Positions 1-12,300 of a DNA stretch of 64,000 nucleotides are shown here, piece after piece. A model generated the notes under the pieces. That model saw nothing but the letters and a program-made list of their open reading frames with translations, was not told the origin of the DNA and ran no database searches. Position 1 is the first letter of the stretch; each line of letters begins with the position of its first letter. The position numbers and the translations under genes were made by a program. The DNA is from Uropetala carovei (Eukaryota > Arthropoda > Insecta > Odonata > Petaluridae), in assembly GCA_036926305.1 (NCBI GenBank), contig JAXCHB010000143.1, positions 10,836,501-10,900,500 of the forward strand, read 5' to 3'.

Positions 1-129
1 GGAAAAGAAACGCAAATTTCGGCTACCAAACAACGTCATCAGTGACAGATTCTAAATAAAGATTAAAAATCTACCATCGGTTAATCGCCACTGATGGCTG
101 CTACTTCTTAGGAGGACGGAGATACGGTT

Positions 130-262
130 TTTCAATTAGACTTCAGCCATAAGGAGAGAACGATAATTCTTCCTCGAACAACGTTCATGATTATAAGGCG
201 GGATTTGAATCCGCAACGATAACATTAATGACCCACGCTATCCAACTATCCTAACGGCTCGG
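130..262 (-). repeat. tRNA-derived SINE, copy 1
   Basis: Read on the minus strand, an A-box-like TAGGATAGTTGG (plus 242-253) is followed about 35 bases later by a B-box-like GGATTCAAATCC (plus 212-201) in a symmetric T-arm (GCGG..CCGC). The sequence downstream of the B box (ATCATGAACG..TTCGAGG) resembles that in the copy at 12221-12331, so this is a SINE rather than a tRNA gene. The body boundary is approximate. Confidence 0.5.
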
Positions 263-280
263 ATGTCCGTTTCAGCAGAT

Positions 281-3200
281 CCTAGGTTTACAGATCTTGC
301 ACGGAGGTTAACATCTTTTCTGCAGGTGAAAAAGTAGAACGAAACAAAGTCGCGAAAAAAACCAAGTTTATCTCATCCTTTTCTAAGACGACGAAACTAT
401 GGTAATCCCGCCTGCTAATATTCGTGAATTTCGCACAAGTTTCGCGAAATCATAAGAGCACTTCGTTACTTTCTTCCTCAAGATGACTAGACTCGAATTT
501 TCGGAGGAATTCCGAGACGGTCAGGAAATGGCGTGAGATGAGTCTCAAAAAGAGAGAGTCGGATGAGTCTTCCAGGAAAAAGCTTTCGCCAGATGCGGCG
601 AGGGAAGGCGTTTGCATCACTGCAGAGCGAGAGAGAGAGAGAGAAAGACGGGAATGTCAGCAAAGAAGATAAGGAAGGAAGGATGGCACTTTATTACGGT
701 GATTGTCAATGCACTAATGACGATTTCGCACGAACCAAGATTGTGTTGCTTGAAACAGTTCCATAAATCAGATAAAAAAGAAATTAGACGGAGAAGTGAA
801 GGGATACTTAAGGAATCTAAAGCGCGACGGGAAGGGAAAGGTGATGCTGGTAGAATGGGGAGGGTAGGAGGAGAAAGAGGCGATGGCGAAAGGTTGAGGC
901 TAAGAGACAAAAGAGTGGAAGGATAACTGTTTACAAATCCGCCATTGTCTATCGCCATATTAAAAACATCTATTGCTTTCCTTTATCGCCGCTCTTGTTG
1001 TTTCACCGCGAAATTGCAATAATAGCGGTTTCATCGAAAGAAATCCACTCAATGGCATGATCTCATCTTTGCGATGCGTATAATCCTTTCCCTCGTGATG
1101 ACGGTGCCATTTGAAATGTCGGTACAGCGTGAGTGGCGATTTTTGTCTTTTTGCCCCGAAAAAAATTTCAACCGGAAATTCAACGCCAAGGTCCTTGTTT
1201 TGGCGGTCTCTTTCTTTTTTTATTTTTTGGAGGTGATTTTTTTTGCTAACGTATACCTAGTCCATTATGGATTTAAATTCCTTGCCGCTGTGCTGGGTTG
1301 GATTTCGACGACCGAAATATTTTTTACCCTTTCGGTCTTGAATTTTACTGGGAGAATATCTTTTTTTATTAAGATTGAATTATAAACACTTCAGTATTTC
1401 CTTTACCATATTGTTAGGTCGTAATCCACACGCTTTTTTAAATATGTTTTCTATCCACTAGTTTGCCTACAGCATGCACCGAAAATCACTAAAATAATGC
1501 AATCGAATGCCCTTAATAAAAGGACACGGTGGCTGAAATACAGGCAGATATTACTGCTGAGTAAAACATTTGAGGATTTTAATTGCTTAATAGGCTTCCT
1601 CAGTGATGAATCGTGGGTCGTCAAAATGTAACGCGTACGAAAATCTCGGAAGTAGAATAAAAAAAGACAATTTCCCAGATACGGCCTAGAAAAATATTCA
1701 AACGTGGGGGGTTGGGTGCGCGAGTTTATTTTTAGAATAGGGACGCAATCCGCCTGGAAAATTGAGATTTAATACTGAGGGATGCGGGTAATCGAGGCTC
1801 CAAGGCGCGGTGAGCTCTTATAGCGCCGAGGTCTCCTAGTCTAGAAAGAGGCCATTGTCACCGGCTCAGATTTAATGCACACTTGGGCGCGTCTGGCGGA
1901 CTTCCCCGGCCGCGCGCTCCCCAACAATAACACAACAATCAGGTCGAACCGAGAACCGGTTTCGATCCCGGGCCGCGGCGGAGCGGATAGCCCCAACACG
2001 CGCCATGCTAATCCTGGAGAGGCGACGCGACGGGGAAGCAAGAGGGAGAAAGAGTGTTTTCCCCGCGCGTCGAGTTAACGCTTCGACGGCTGCGATCGAA
2101 ACTTAAGGGCGTATTCCGTTATATTATCCCGCAAGGACCCATAAAAGTTTTTGCCGGGAGGGCAAGGGTGGGGAAAATTTTTATTCCCAGACTTGGGGAA
2201 CCACAAAAAATCCAAGTTTCGACGCTGAATTTCACCCTTCGAACCGGAGAGTTGAGGACGTATTCCTCGTTTTTTGCTAAAATATTTCCGTTCCCTTTCA
2301 ATGTTTTTTTTCCGGCTGTTGGCGCACGAAGTGTTTTTTCTCTGGGTCCCGAAATGTTTGAAGAATAGACGAAGGAAAACAAAATCGAAACGATTGCTCG
2401 ATCCGAAATGTGATGTTCGTCTTTATAAAAATTCGTCGCTCCTAAAGTCAAGGAGAATTCTATCCTTGCCATCAAGTTCAATCGATTTCATCGATTCAAT
2501 TGAATTAAATGGAGTCGCATCTGTTGACGGTGTTAAGGTTTCACTTTCATACGCGAATAGAGGACATTCAGAGGTTAAAATTATATCTTGATGCAGTTCG
2601 TGCCTCGCAGCCACACCGAGTTAAAAAATAATTTTTTTTCCAAAGATGCAGCCTTGAAAAACGCATCGTCATGGGAGAAAAACTCATTTTATATGTTTCG
2701 CTGGCTATGATCGTGGCACGAAGCATGATTACATAATTGCATCTTTGGCGCTTCCACTTAAATCACGCATACGATAATGCCCCGCATCTCGAGGCGTATT
2801 GCTCCATGATAATTATCAAGGATCGTGAAAACAAAGAAATCTTTGTCGTCGTTGCCCAGTTCAATTGATTATATCTTTCACTCTCGTGAAATGAATACCT
2901 GAGCCTACGTTTCGAATTTTATAGCGGTGGTCATTTTTTCATTTTTTTTTTTAAAGAACGGGATACGGGTGATTTTGCACACATTTCCACTTAATTCATT
3001 TTGCGAAGAATCGTTGAAACGTGCGAAATTAGACCAAAAATTGAGTAAATAATCTCGGGGTGGACAAAGGCTGACGCGTTATCGAAATCGCAGTAAGGGG
3101 ATTGTTGCCTACTCAGACGGAAACAGAAGCCTAAGAAAGAAAGGTAACTTAATTGAAAAAGAGAAGAAAACGGATCGCGTGCATGGCGTAATAGTCAGCC

Positions 3201-4129
3201 CATCAAGTGGTGCCGGAGTCTCGTGTCAATCGTTCAATCGAGCTCAAATTGGGAGACGTCGTAACCATCCCACGAGCTGCCCCGATTAAGAAAAAAGGTA
3301 ATCGATGAAAAAATATTAAATGGTGGGGAGTATTCTTGCGTTGGAGGACATCTGGAAGATAAGAGAAGAAAGACAACGCGCGTTCGTTAAAAAAAAATAC
3401 TTGCTCCAACCTGTGGGTTGTGACGCAAGTGCTTCTCGACCAACGCCCTCCATCATTTGCACTAATTATATTATCGGTATTCATGACAACTAAATTGATG
3501 ATTAGTGATGAAGATTCTATTCCGTCTTGGAAGATTTTTCAAAAGTATTCCCAACTTTCCAGCTTATGCCTTTCTGCATAATCTTACGATCAATTTATTC
3601 CATCAATTTAATTAGTCAGACGACGGAAATCCACGACCACAGGAATATTACACTATATTATGTAACTAGGAGGAAACTACCGGCCAGTCCATAAATTAAC
3701 AGTCGCTCGATTGTTTTTTATTTCGAATAGCAAGTTCAATAATGAAATGTTAAGCTCAGATCAGCCGTTTTACGGCCACTGGATTAACCTATATACTTCA
3801 TCTTACGGATAGGATTAGCGTGATTTATTTAGACTTATGTCGTTGGATGTGAAAACAGCGACTTGGCGCTTATCTATCGGATTCCATGACATTTCATCTC
3901 TATTTCAAAACTCAATGATCCGTGTCAACTCTTTACGTGGCCAGAGAAAACATGATATATATCAGACATTTATGTTTCCACTCGGTTATTTCGAGGGTAA
4001 TGAAAAGATCGTCCTGCGATTTCAGATTCGAAAATTGAGCCAAGAAAAATCTTCTGAGGCAGTGTTCCTCAACCTCTGGGCCGCAAAAGGGTTTGAGATA
4101 AACCGAAATTTTTTTAAATTTTAGATCGG
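281..4129. other. no gene seen; unique-looking intergenic or intronic sequence
   Basis: No ORF here resembles a known protein. There is a short GA run near 628-645 and a GC-rich patch at about 1890-2080. CpG is common. It may be intron or 5' flank of the carbonic anhydrase gene, whose first exon I could not find here. Confidence 0.5.
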
Positions 4130-4885
4130 TTAACAGTATTTTTTTAAAATGTCGCTTAAGTATAACAAAAACCTGATATTTTGTTAAAAAAAAACAAACA
4201 TTAAATAACTAACGAAATTTTTAATAAATTGCTTTGTTTTTTTTTCAAATAACTCGGTAGTCTTCGTAAGTAATACAGAATTTTCTTCTACCTATGTATA
4301 TAAAATTTCCTGTAGCTTTGGTGGGACGTACTGTAAAAAATCGGTACAACATACATTGTACAACTTTCTCATATATAGGTACTAAAGCGTCGTTTAGTTA
4401 TCTTTAGAAAATGAAAATCGTATGAGCCTGTTTTTAGAAAATCCAATTTTTGTTAAAGTTGCCCAAGAATAAACTAGCCTTATATTCCTTCATTGAGAAA
4501 AATGAAATACGTAGTAATATTGCAGATGAATACTCAAGTAACTGTAGGAAATTTGTTCAAAATCGTTTGAGCCGTTTTTGAGAAAATCGAATTGTTGTTA
4601 AAAATGCGTAGAATAAACTACTCTTAATTATTGAGCAATGTCAACAGTTTCTATGTATACTCTGCTCAGTATGATAAAATGCCTAAGTAGGAGATTTCAT
4701 TCATTTTCGCTCTACCGTCTAGGCTCCAGAGCCAGTAACAGACAGATAGACAGACAGACGGCATAACGAAAACCACTTTTTCGGATTCAGCGACACCTAA
4801 AACGTATATTTCCGTAAAAACTCGAGGTCGAATTTTTTCGCGATAACAATACTTTCTCGATACTTCGTATGGGAAAGTAAATAGG
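4130..4885 (-). repeat. interspersed repeat related to R1, with internal direct repeat
   Basis: Two ~60-bp direct copies (from about 4413 and 4559) share GAGCC..GTTTTT.GAAAATC..ATT..TGTTAAA and end in AATAAACTA. They are followed by a GACAGACAGA-type microsatellite (4738-4760) and, at 4768-4880, by sequence that on the minus strand reads TTTCCCATACG..AAAGTATTGTTATCGCG, close to the start of repeat R1 (18801-19588). No coding signal. Confidence 0.5.
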
Positions 4886-6794
4886 TTGAGAAACGCTGCT
4901 CTAAGGTACTCAACGAGCTTGTCGCAGCCTGGAATTGAACAGGCTAAAGGTCGCGGGGTGTGCAAATCGCGACAAATGAGCACTTGAGGGAGAGAGGCGT
5001 ATCGATCGAACGTAACGACTCGGTTCGAGTTATCATGTTCACAATGTCCCTCCCACTCACATCAGACAGATCGAAAGGGGTAATTTTAAGTATCCAGTAG
5101 GCGCTCTTCGGTTATGATTTTTAAGAGGCACCTTACTGTCTCTTCGTTTCCCATTCTTTATTTCTCTATCGCGTGATCAACGCCATCATAATTCCAACGC
5201 TCCATTATTGGAGGCGACCTTTATGGCACATCGCTATATTATTAACAAGATATAAACAAACGTCATCCATCAATTCTTCGTCGTCGGACATTATTCCAAC
5301 AAAATTAATTTTTTACTGTCGATTTTTTTCGATAAATACCCGTCGCTTCTTTAACAAAGAACGTATTCATACGCAAATTTTCGGTTGAAAAATCGTCATC
5401 GATCGCAACTTTACGACGTGTAACAAAATAAATAATTTAGCGAACCGTACTTCAACGACGAAGCAACCCTTCTCACCTATTGTCCTGTCCCGCATGAACC
5501 TTATTAACGATCGATGAATTACCAACGAAGATTCGGAGTTACGACGCTACTGCGGTATACTCGACAGTTTTATTTTTACAAGAGTTGCTCATTTTGTCAA
5601 TTCCCGGAATTTTAAATAATACATTTTGCCGGTTTTCTCTGCACGGAAAAAGTTCGTGTTGAGATTTTCTCCGATGAATAAATGCCGAATATAAATCATT
5701 TGTTTCCTTTTTCTCAATTCGTCCGCAGTATGTTTCGAAACACTGGGGACTGAACTTTTCTAATCTTGCAGGAGCTGTTTTTGAGGGATAATTCCTGTCG
5801 TTACATCCTGAAAGCGATTAAGTTATGACTTCCTAAAATAATATTCCTGTAATAAAGAATACTTACAAAACCGTTTCGCAGCGGCCTTCCTCCTTTTCCC
5901 CATGCCACGCGTTTTACCAGCACGCGTCGCGTGAACGCTATACTTACAGCCAGCGCTAAAATGAGCAATTGTGATTATATCTCCCGTGAGGCGTTTTTTT
6001 GCGACATATTTAATAGTTCAATTAATAGAGTGACTTATGTTGGAGGGATAAGGAGGGGGAGGGTGGTGCCTCTAGCGGGGCGTCCTTCCATGGAAACGTG
6101 GGCGCCAACCGACGCCGGACGGAATATTCCATCGCGCGCCCGTGAGAAATGTCTCCTTTTATCGTTTTTCATATCTCAGCGCCTTTGTGTGATGCAATAC
6201 GTATTAAACGGGGAACGGAAACTTCAAACGCGGTATAGAATCGCCCGTTGAACGGCCGCGCAAAACGGCTTTCTTCAGTGCGCGCGCACGCACGGGGGAA
6301 GATAATGCGATGCGGCACGCGGGGCCGGAAACGCGAACAAATGCCCTCTCATAGATGTTATTGGCGTTTTGTGACTCCCATTGTTTTTTTCTATCTTGAC
6401 CTGGAATGCACATTAGATGCGTTTGGCGCAGGAAGTGGAAATGAAAGATTATATAAGATAATTGCCCAACGACCATTTATCGCAATTGCTTCTATGTCGA
6501 AATAGCATTTAAAGAGAACCTAGTCTAATTACTACTGTGTGTATGAGGCGAGGAGGCGGCCTCAGGGCCCTCGAGAATAGGCCACCAAAATACCTAAGAC
6601 AATGAAAATCGTTTTAATAAAAACTCATGTTTTTTCGATATTATTTGTTCTTAGAATACCTTTGTTTGACAGTTGACCTAGTACTACAGAGTAGCACTGC
6701 TGTACCGGTATTCCTCAGCGTACACACACAAAGCACAGGAATTGTCAAAATAAAGTTCATATGGAGCAAGGAAAACAAAATAATGTATGAAAAT
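4886..6794. other. no gene seen
   Basis: Mixed AT-rich and CpG-containing sequence without a recognisable ORF, exon or repeat family. A short GC-rich patch lies near 6240-6330. Sequence at 6540-6600 resembles a transposon end but I could not pair it with another end. Confidence 0.4.
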
Positions 6795-7242
6795 TTAAAA
6801 TAAATATTTTATCGACTTACTAAAACGCATTCTTCTTCTAACCTTAGAAATATGCTCTCCTTTCTTCAACTTGGCTGATTTTATCTCTTTTGGAACGTTT
6901 TTTCTATTTAAACGTAATGTTCCCGCAACGTTGGTACCTCGATTCATTAAAAATTTTGCCAAATCAGGTGAATTATAGTAGTTGTCCATCCATAGAGTAT
7001 AATAACCTTTTCCTAATAAAGGTTTAATAATTTAATTACTATTGCTGATGTTTTGGGTCCGTCTGGAGTATCCAAAACTGAAATTGTCGAATCTGCACCA
7101 GAGTAAACAATAAAATTCCATAAGTAACCTGTGTCAGATTCGCAAAGCTCAAAAGTTTTTATACCAAATTTAGAGGATTTCAAAGGAATATATTGTTTGA
7201 ATGACAGACGCCCCTTCCAAAGCGTAAGAGATTCATCTACAG

Positions 7243-7975
7243 AAGTGGTCTTCAACCTTATTTGATTCACCGCCCACTTTTACTATATTTTGGCATTTAA
7301 AATAAGTTCACCGCCCACTTTCCGTGTCAACATAACAATAAAATTTTTGATAAAATAAACGTTTAAAAATACATCAAATTTAACCATGTTTATTAATTCG
7401 AAATCTAATATTTAAATAAACATTTGACAGACAGTTCAATGCGTACTTTGTACTTGGTTCCTACAAACCAGGGAATCAATGTCAGGCTTCAAGTCTGTAA
7501 GGGTCATTCGAAGATCTCCTCTTTCTGTTACTTGTAAGCTATTTCTTTTTTTGGGCAGGAGATTGTTGACTGCACTGAATCCCTTCTCGACTAGATATAA
7601 GGTTGGGAAAGCTAACAAGAGCAACGATATTTTCTTCCACAAGCGTGGATACAGAGAGGGTATTTCCTTGTTCTGCCATAGTTGCACATATCCACCTTGA
7701 TTGAAATTGGCTTTACACTCCTCGTCATGAAGTAATACTGTTATCTTCTCTTGGTATTTAATATCCACATCACACACATTTGTGATGGAGTCACCATCCA
7801 TGCTTCCATTGTACATTGTCTCATTTGAGGATATGTGTGCGTATCATTAAACTTTATTATAGAATTTTATTTTTCAGTGTAAAAATTAGAATAGCATTTG
7901 GTGAGTTCTTTAACGCCCACCAAAAACCCTCAAACGCCCACTGGTGGGCGCTATCGCCCACGTTGAATACCACTG
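7243..7975 (-). mobile_element. hAT element nested in piggyBac, perfect 8-bp target duplication
   Basis: The ends are AAGTGGTCTTCAAC and, inverted, CAGTGGTATTCAAC, a hAT-type terminal repeat (12 of 14 matching). They are flanked by ATCTACAG at 7235-7242 and 7976-7983. Removing the element and one ATCTACAG puts the piggyBac reading frame back together (AVD|ESL), which confirms both boundaries. Subterminal CGCCCAC motifs cluster at both ends (two left, four right counting both strands), as expected for transposase binding sites. It is 733 bp long and keeps only the C-terminal part of its transposase gene. Confidence 0.92.
7436..7816 (-). pseudogene. hAT transposase C-terminal dimerisation domain fragment
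   Basis: The minus-strand frame contains PRLWKKISLLLLAFPTLYLV, EKGFSAVNNLLPKKRNSLQV and RGDLRMTLT, which match the hATC dimerisation region of FAM200/ZBED-type hAT proteins. The N-terminal zinc finger and catalytic core are missing, so this is an internally deleted, non-autonomous copy within the 733-bp nested element. Confidence 0.85.
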
Positions 7976-8713
7976 ATCTACAGCAATATCTTCCTTTGAC
8001 AGATAAATATTTTGAAATTTACTTTGTAGATAATCAATGATAGGTTGAATTTTAAAAGGCTTTTTGTTTCCAGTATAATTAGTAATTTTTGAATAATCGA
8101 CAAAATGAAAAAATTTTGAGATGCTTTCAAACCTACCTTGAGACATTGTTTTGGCAAAAATTTCAGTTTCCAAAAGTGGATTTCTTGAAAAATAAGATCG
8201 TATTGTAGGCTTTTGTACAATACCCATTAACATAATGATTCCCAAATACACATATATTTCCGACAGATCAACAGGTTTCCATTTGTTAAATCGAGATCGG
8301 GAAGACAGCACAACATTTTTTAAATAATTTTCAGCATACCTGTTAGTCTCTAAAACAATTGCCTCAATTAGGGTTTCATCAAAAAATTCGTAAAAGACTC
8401 AAAAACATTAGTAATAGAAATAGTTGGACCACATTCACCAATGAAAGGATTTTTTTCTCGGAACATTACCTTCGTCAAAATCAGCCCAATCCCACGAGGA
8501 ATGAAAATCGTCAGCCCTACCTGATGAACCACCATCATTTTCGTCTTCACTCTCAGACACTTGGGGTAGATTTAGTGCAGTGTAATCAACTTCAACTTCA
8601 CTAGAATTTCCAATGCCAGAATCAACGTGTAAATCACTGTCTTCTATTTCATCTTCAAGTAAATGTTGAATTTCATCTTCTCTCAAAAAGGAACCACTAT
8701 TTTCACACTCCAT

Positions 8714-9224
8714 TTTCGAACAGGGCGTCTCGACTTACTCTCACGAAAGAAATCTCTCGACTGAGAACTAGGAAGCAATATGGAATGCAATCCATTCTAT
8801 CCGACTCAGAATTTAATAAGGAGTTACAAAAACCAGACGCCAGCCACATATACATAAAGAGAAAATGAAAGAGCGATTAGAAGTGCTGGTGAAGCAGGCC
8901 CTCTCAAACCCTCCCGACGAGAAAAGAAAAAATATTTCTGCCTATTTTTTTAGCTTTCTGAGTGACTTATCATGTACCAGAAGAGCTGTTTACGAAGCTG
9001 AACCCTTCTACAAGACAATACTGTCCTTTATCTCTCGGAAAAAGCACCTAGCACAGCCGAAAAAATTCATTTATGACGTGGCGCGCCCATGTTTATTAAT
9101 GAAACCACGAATACGATCCGTTCGCATCAGCCTCTAATAACTCAGCGCCAGTAATCGTGATAGCGGAACGATTCATCAATGAAAATCTATTAAATTTACC
9201 TACGTGTTTCATTCTCTCCAACAG
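8714..9224. other. flank or intron upstream of exon a; no gene seen
   Basis: No exon with a signal peptide or W.Y.G motif that could precede exon a was found. The polypyrimidine run ATTCTCTCCAACAG just before 9225 is the acceptor of the exon. Confidence 0.5.
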
Positions 9225-9389
9225 GCCCGGGCAACTGGGGAAAAATGTATTCTACCTGCGCTGGAAAATTCCAGTCTCCGATCAACATCGATCAGCGCGA
9301 GGTGTTATACGTCAAACTGCCGCCTCTACGCTTTCATGGATTCTATGAAGAGCTAGAAGACGTCGCTGTTAGTAACAACGGACACACTG
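9225..9389 (+). CDS. carbonic anhydrase exon a (QSPINI and NNGHT motifs)
   Basis: The acceptor is CCAACAG ending at 9224 and the donor is GTGAGC from 9390. The exon begins two bases into a codon and ends one base into the next. It encodes WGKMYSTCAG, then QSPINI and SNNGHT, the standard N-terminal core of alpha-carbonic anhydrases. The cysteine in STCAG sits where secreted family members carry a disulfide cysteine; its usual partner near the C-terminal half is present as PPC in exon d. There is no in-frame signal peptide immediately upstream. Confidence 0.93.
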
Positions 9390-12300
9390 GTGAGCGGAAC
9401 TGATTCAATTTCCTATCCTAAAATTAATAACAGAAAAATACGCCATTTTTCTTCTATTTTTCCTCTGTCCAAAATATTTCACTTTGTTAACATTTTTCAG
9501 AGCGCGTGGATGGGATTAATCAAGGCACTGCTTTGGCTTGCGTACAGCTTGAGAAATATCGATCTCAAAATTATGGAAGATTATCTCTGAAATGAATAAA
9601 GTGTACAATTTTTCGGACATTAATTTTATCGCTAAAATTTAAAAGAAACTCATCTATTTGTGAGTCAAATTGAAATCTTTGACGAAAACATTGTATTGCT
9701 AATTATAATGTTTTCTCATTTGGATTTCTTTTGCCGACCCGACAAGTTTTACTTAAAAAAAACGTATCGTAGCTGTTTTCAATTGCACGCAGATTTAAAG
9801 AGAAATTATACGCGCTACTGGCTTAAATTCCCGTCTATAGACTCTAATTGTCGTCTTTAGAATGTTTCGTGCATCTTTATCCGCAACGAGACGTTCATTT
9901 CTTCGCTATAAAAGGCCTAACCTATTTGAAGGAAGGGAAATACGTAGGTGGCGTCATATGTGAAGATGGTTCTTCCCCACATCGGTGTGTCATTCACGAG
10001 ACAGCAGGAGTTTACAAATAAACGCGTTCTGCAAAAAAAAATGAACTAACGGTTAGAAAAACCGATTCTGCGGCGCAAGGCACTGCGTGATACTACGCTT
10101 TCGCGATCAGCAGACATAAAAACTCCCTTTGTGACTCACAGCGTCCAAAGGACAGTCGTGGTGCTACGAAATGCATATAGTATGTGGAAATGGTTCGCTG
10201 TGTTAGTGATGGCGAGGGCACGCATTACGAATGCCCAAAAGAACACGAGAAAATGGATCCAAACAAATTGAAACTGTATCTTAAATGCATTTTTCCTACA
10301 ATTGGGGACGTAAGGTGGCAGTGCACGTGGTATGAATGGGTTGTTTTTTGCGCTTTATCCCAAAAAACTCGCTCATGTATTCGGTTCATCCGCCCGCATG
10401 TCTCTCTGTCCGTGTATACTTAACAAGTTAGGAAAGCGTACAACGTATCACAAATGGGGCGCGTTTCGTGCAATGGAGTATTAGAAAACAATTATATACC
10501 TGTACGTAAGGGAAATGGCGTTTTAAAGTCCTTTTCTTCATCATAAATAATAAATTTTCTTCCTACTTAATAGTATTACATGCACACGTAAGGAAATTAA
10601 ACGTTTGTTTGGGAGATTGTTTATGTTAGCAACAATGAAGTAACCATGCAAGAAATTTTCTGTTCAACTCCATATAAGACTTTCTTGTTTGATTTTCTCG
10701 ATAACGGCTACTCCTACGATGAAAATATATAGAAAAGGAAATACTCTACTTTACCAGTTCTACAACTTTTATTTGAAAAATATTTTGATATGAACAATAG
10801 TTTACGAGATATGACGAAAATTTAATTTGTTGTCTCTAGTAAAGTGGTACCCCTGATTGGCGTACGTGATTCATTTTTGCGATTTTCTTATTATATTTGA
10901 TTGAAAGTCCTTAATATCAAATTTCATAAAAATCCGTTGGGTAGAAGCCGAGAACGAACATGCGGACGGACGGACGGACCGACCGACGATAATAGGCGCT
11001 CACGCTGTAAGCGAAACGCGCCTAAAAATCACTAAGTTACGGACGCCAAATTTCCAGGACAAATAGTTCTACACCCTAGCTACATAAGGTAAAATTTTGG
11101 TTGATCCAGGATTGGTAGCTGGGGGAATAAATGGCAAAATAACGTCTTTTATTAAATTGTCAAAAAAAATCGCCTAATGCTAATCGCTCTGAAATTCCCT
11201 CTTCACTTGTTTTTAAAGGTGAGGTCATTTTCGCTGGATAAAAATATGGATAAAACACTCCCAGCATTTCAAATTGCCGCTAATTAACAATCTCTTTCCA
11301 CTTGACCGGCTATAAAACGAATTCGTACATAAAAGAAAACATGAACGCTTTGATCATCGACGGCAAAATATGAATTACCCTATCCTCAGGCGCACAAATC
11401 TCTTTATATTTGAACAATCGTAAAAATCACTTTCATGTGAACATCTGTCGGTATTAGATACTGGCGATCAAGCGTCGCAGAGGTCAGGGATGGTCACAAA
11501 GCTTTGATAATGAGCTGAAAGCGTCGAAGGATGAGGAACGAATTTGAGGCGACGCGTGGAGAAAGAACATAGATTAACAATATCAAGAGACGCGCGTTCA
11601 AAGTACGTAACTTCCGTCGGAAAAATTCCTCAAATATCAAAATAGACGAAAAAAATTTACGCATCAACGGAACGAACGGTAAATCACGTTCGATTTAAAA
11701 TGATATGACGCTGGAGTAAATCCTTTTTTTCCGGTGACGCAATCGCATTTTCATTGCCACAGCCGTTCTTTGACTTGAGACAAAAAAGAAACGATTGAGG
11801 GTGTGACCAGGAGAGGAACCTTGAAAGTTTCACTTTCTCAGATAGAGAGGAAGAGAAAGGAGAGAAGTAAAGGGGGGGAGGGAGAGAGAGAGAAATAGGA
11901 AGGGAAAGAGGGAGAAAGGGTGAGAAAAAGAGGCTGAGAGAGAGTGCGAGAAAGGGGGACAAAGGGAAATAGAGAGAAAGAGAGAGAGAGAAAAGGGAAA
12001 AAGAAAAAAGAAAGAAGCATGCCTTTATTGGCGAGGTTGAAGAGAGAGAGAGAAAGAGGTAGGAGGGCGGGAGAAGGAGAAAAAGGGAGAGAGAGAAAGG
12101 GGGAGAGAGAGAAAGATGGAGAGAGAGAGAGAGAAAGAGGAAGAAGCAGAGAGGGAGAAGAAAAAGGATGAGAGAAAGGAGAGAGAGAAATGGGGAGAGA
12201 GAGGAAGAGGGAGGGAGAAATAATAATAATAATCCGTCTTTATTAGGTCAATATTTAGACATTCAAGTCCATTCTTACATACAAACCTGACGAACACAAA

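Larger units (their letters stand above)
6795..8713 (-). pseudogene. piggyBac (PGBD4-like) transposase, broken and interrupted by a hAT
   Basis: On the minus strand the acidic N-terminus starts at ATG 8713. After frameshifts near 8435-8450 and 8310-8370 comes the DDE_Tnp_1_7 core: FNKWKPVDLSEIYVYLGI, then MSQGRFESISKFFHFVD, then EDIAVDESLTLWKGRLSF (first catalytic Asp), and WMDNYYNSP (second catalytic Asp). A one-base loss near 7025 shifts frame just before WMDN. The third catalytic Asp and the C-terminal Cys-rich domain are absent, since the frame ends at 6795. A hAT at 7243-7975 splits the codons around AVDES. piggyBac transposases move DNA by TTAA-specific cut-and-paste; this copy cannot be functional. 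No terminal repeats were found. Confidence 0.85.

Noticed and set aside
181..270. tRNA gene on the minus strand
   Set aside because: A and B boxes are present, but the anticodon and acceptor stems do not pair, and the downstream body matches other SINE copies.
1074..1385. 103-codon hydrophobic frame, possible membrane protein or signal-peptide exon
   Set aside because: T-rich DNA gives Phe/Leu-rich translation; no homology, no splice donor context fitting exon a.
10850..11020. CRISPR-like or satellite array from GGACGGACGGAC repeats
   Set aside because: Short simple repeat of about 25 bases at the end of an old dispersed repeat; no spacer structure.
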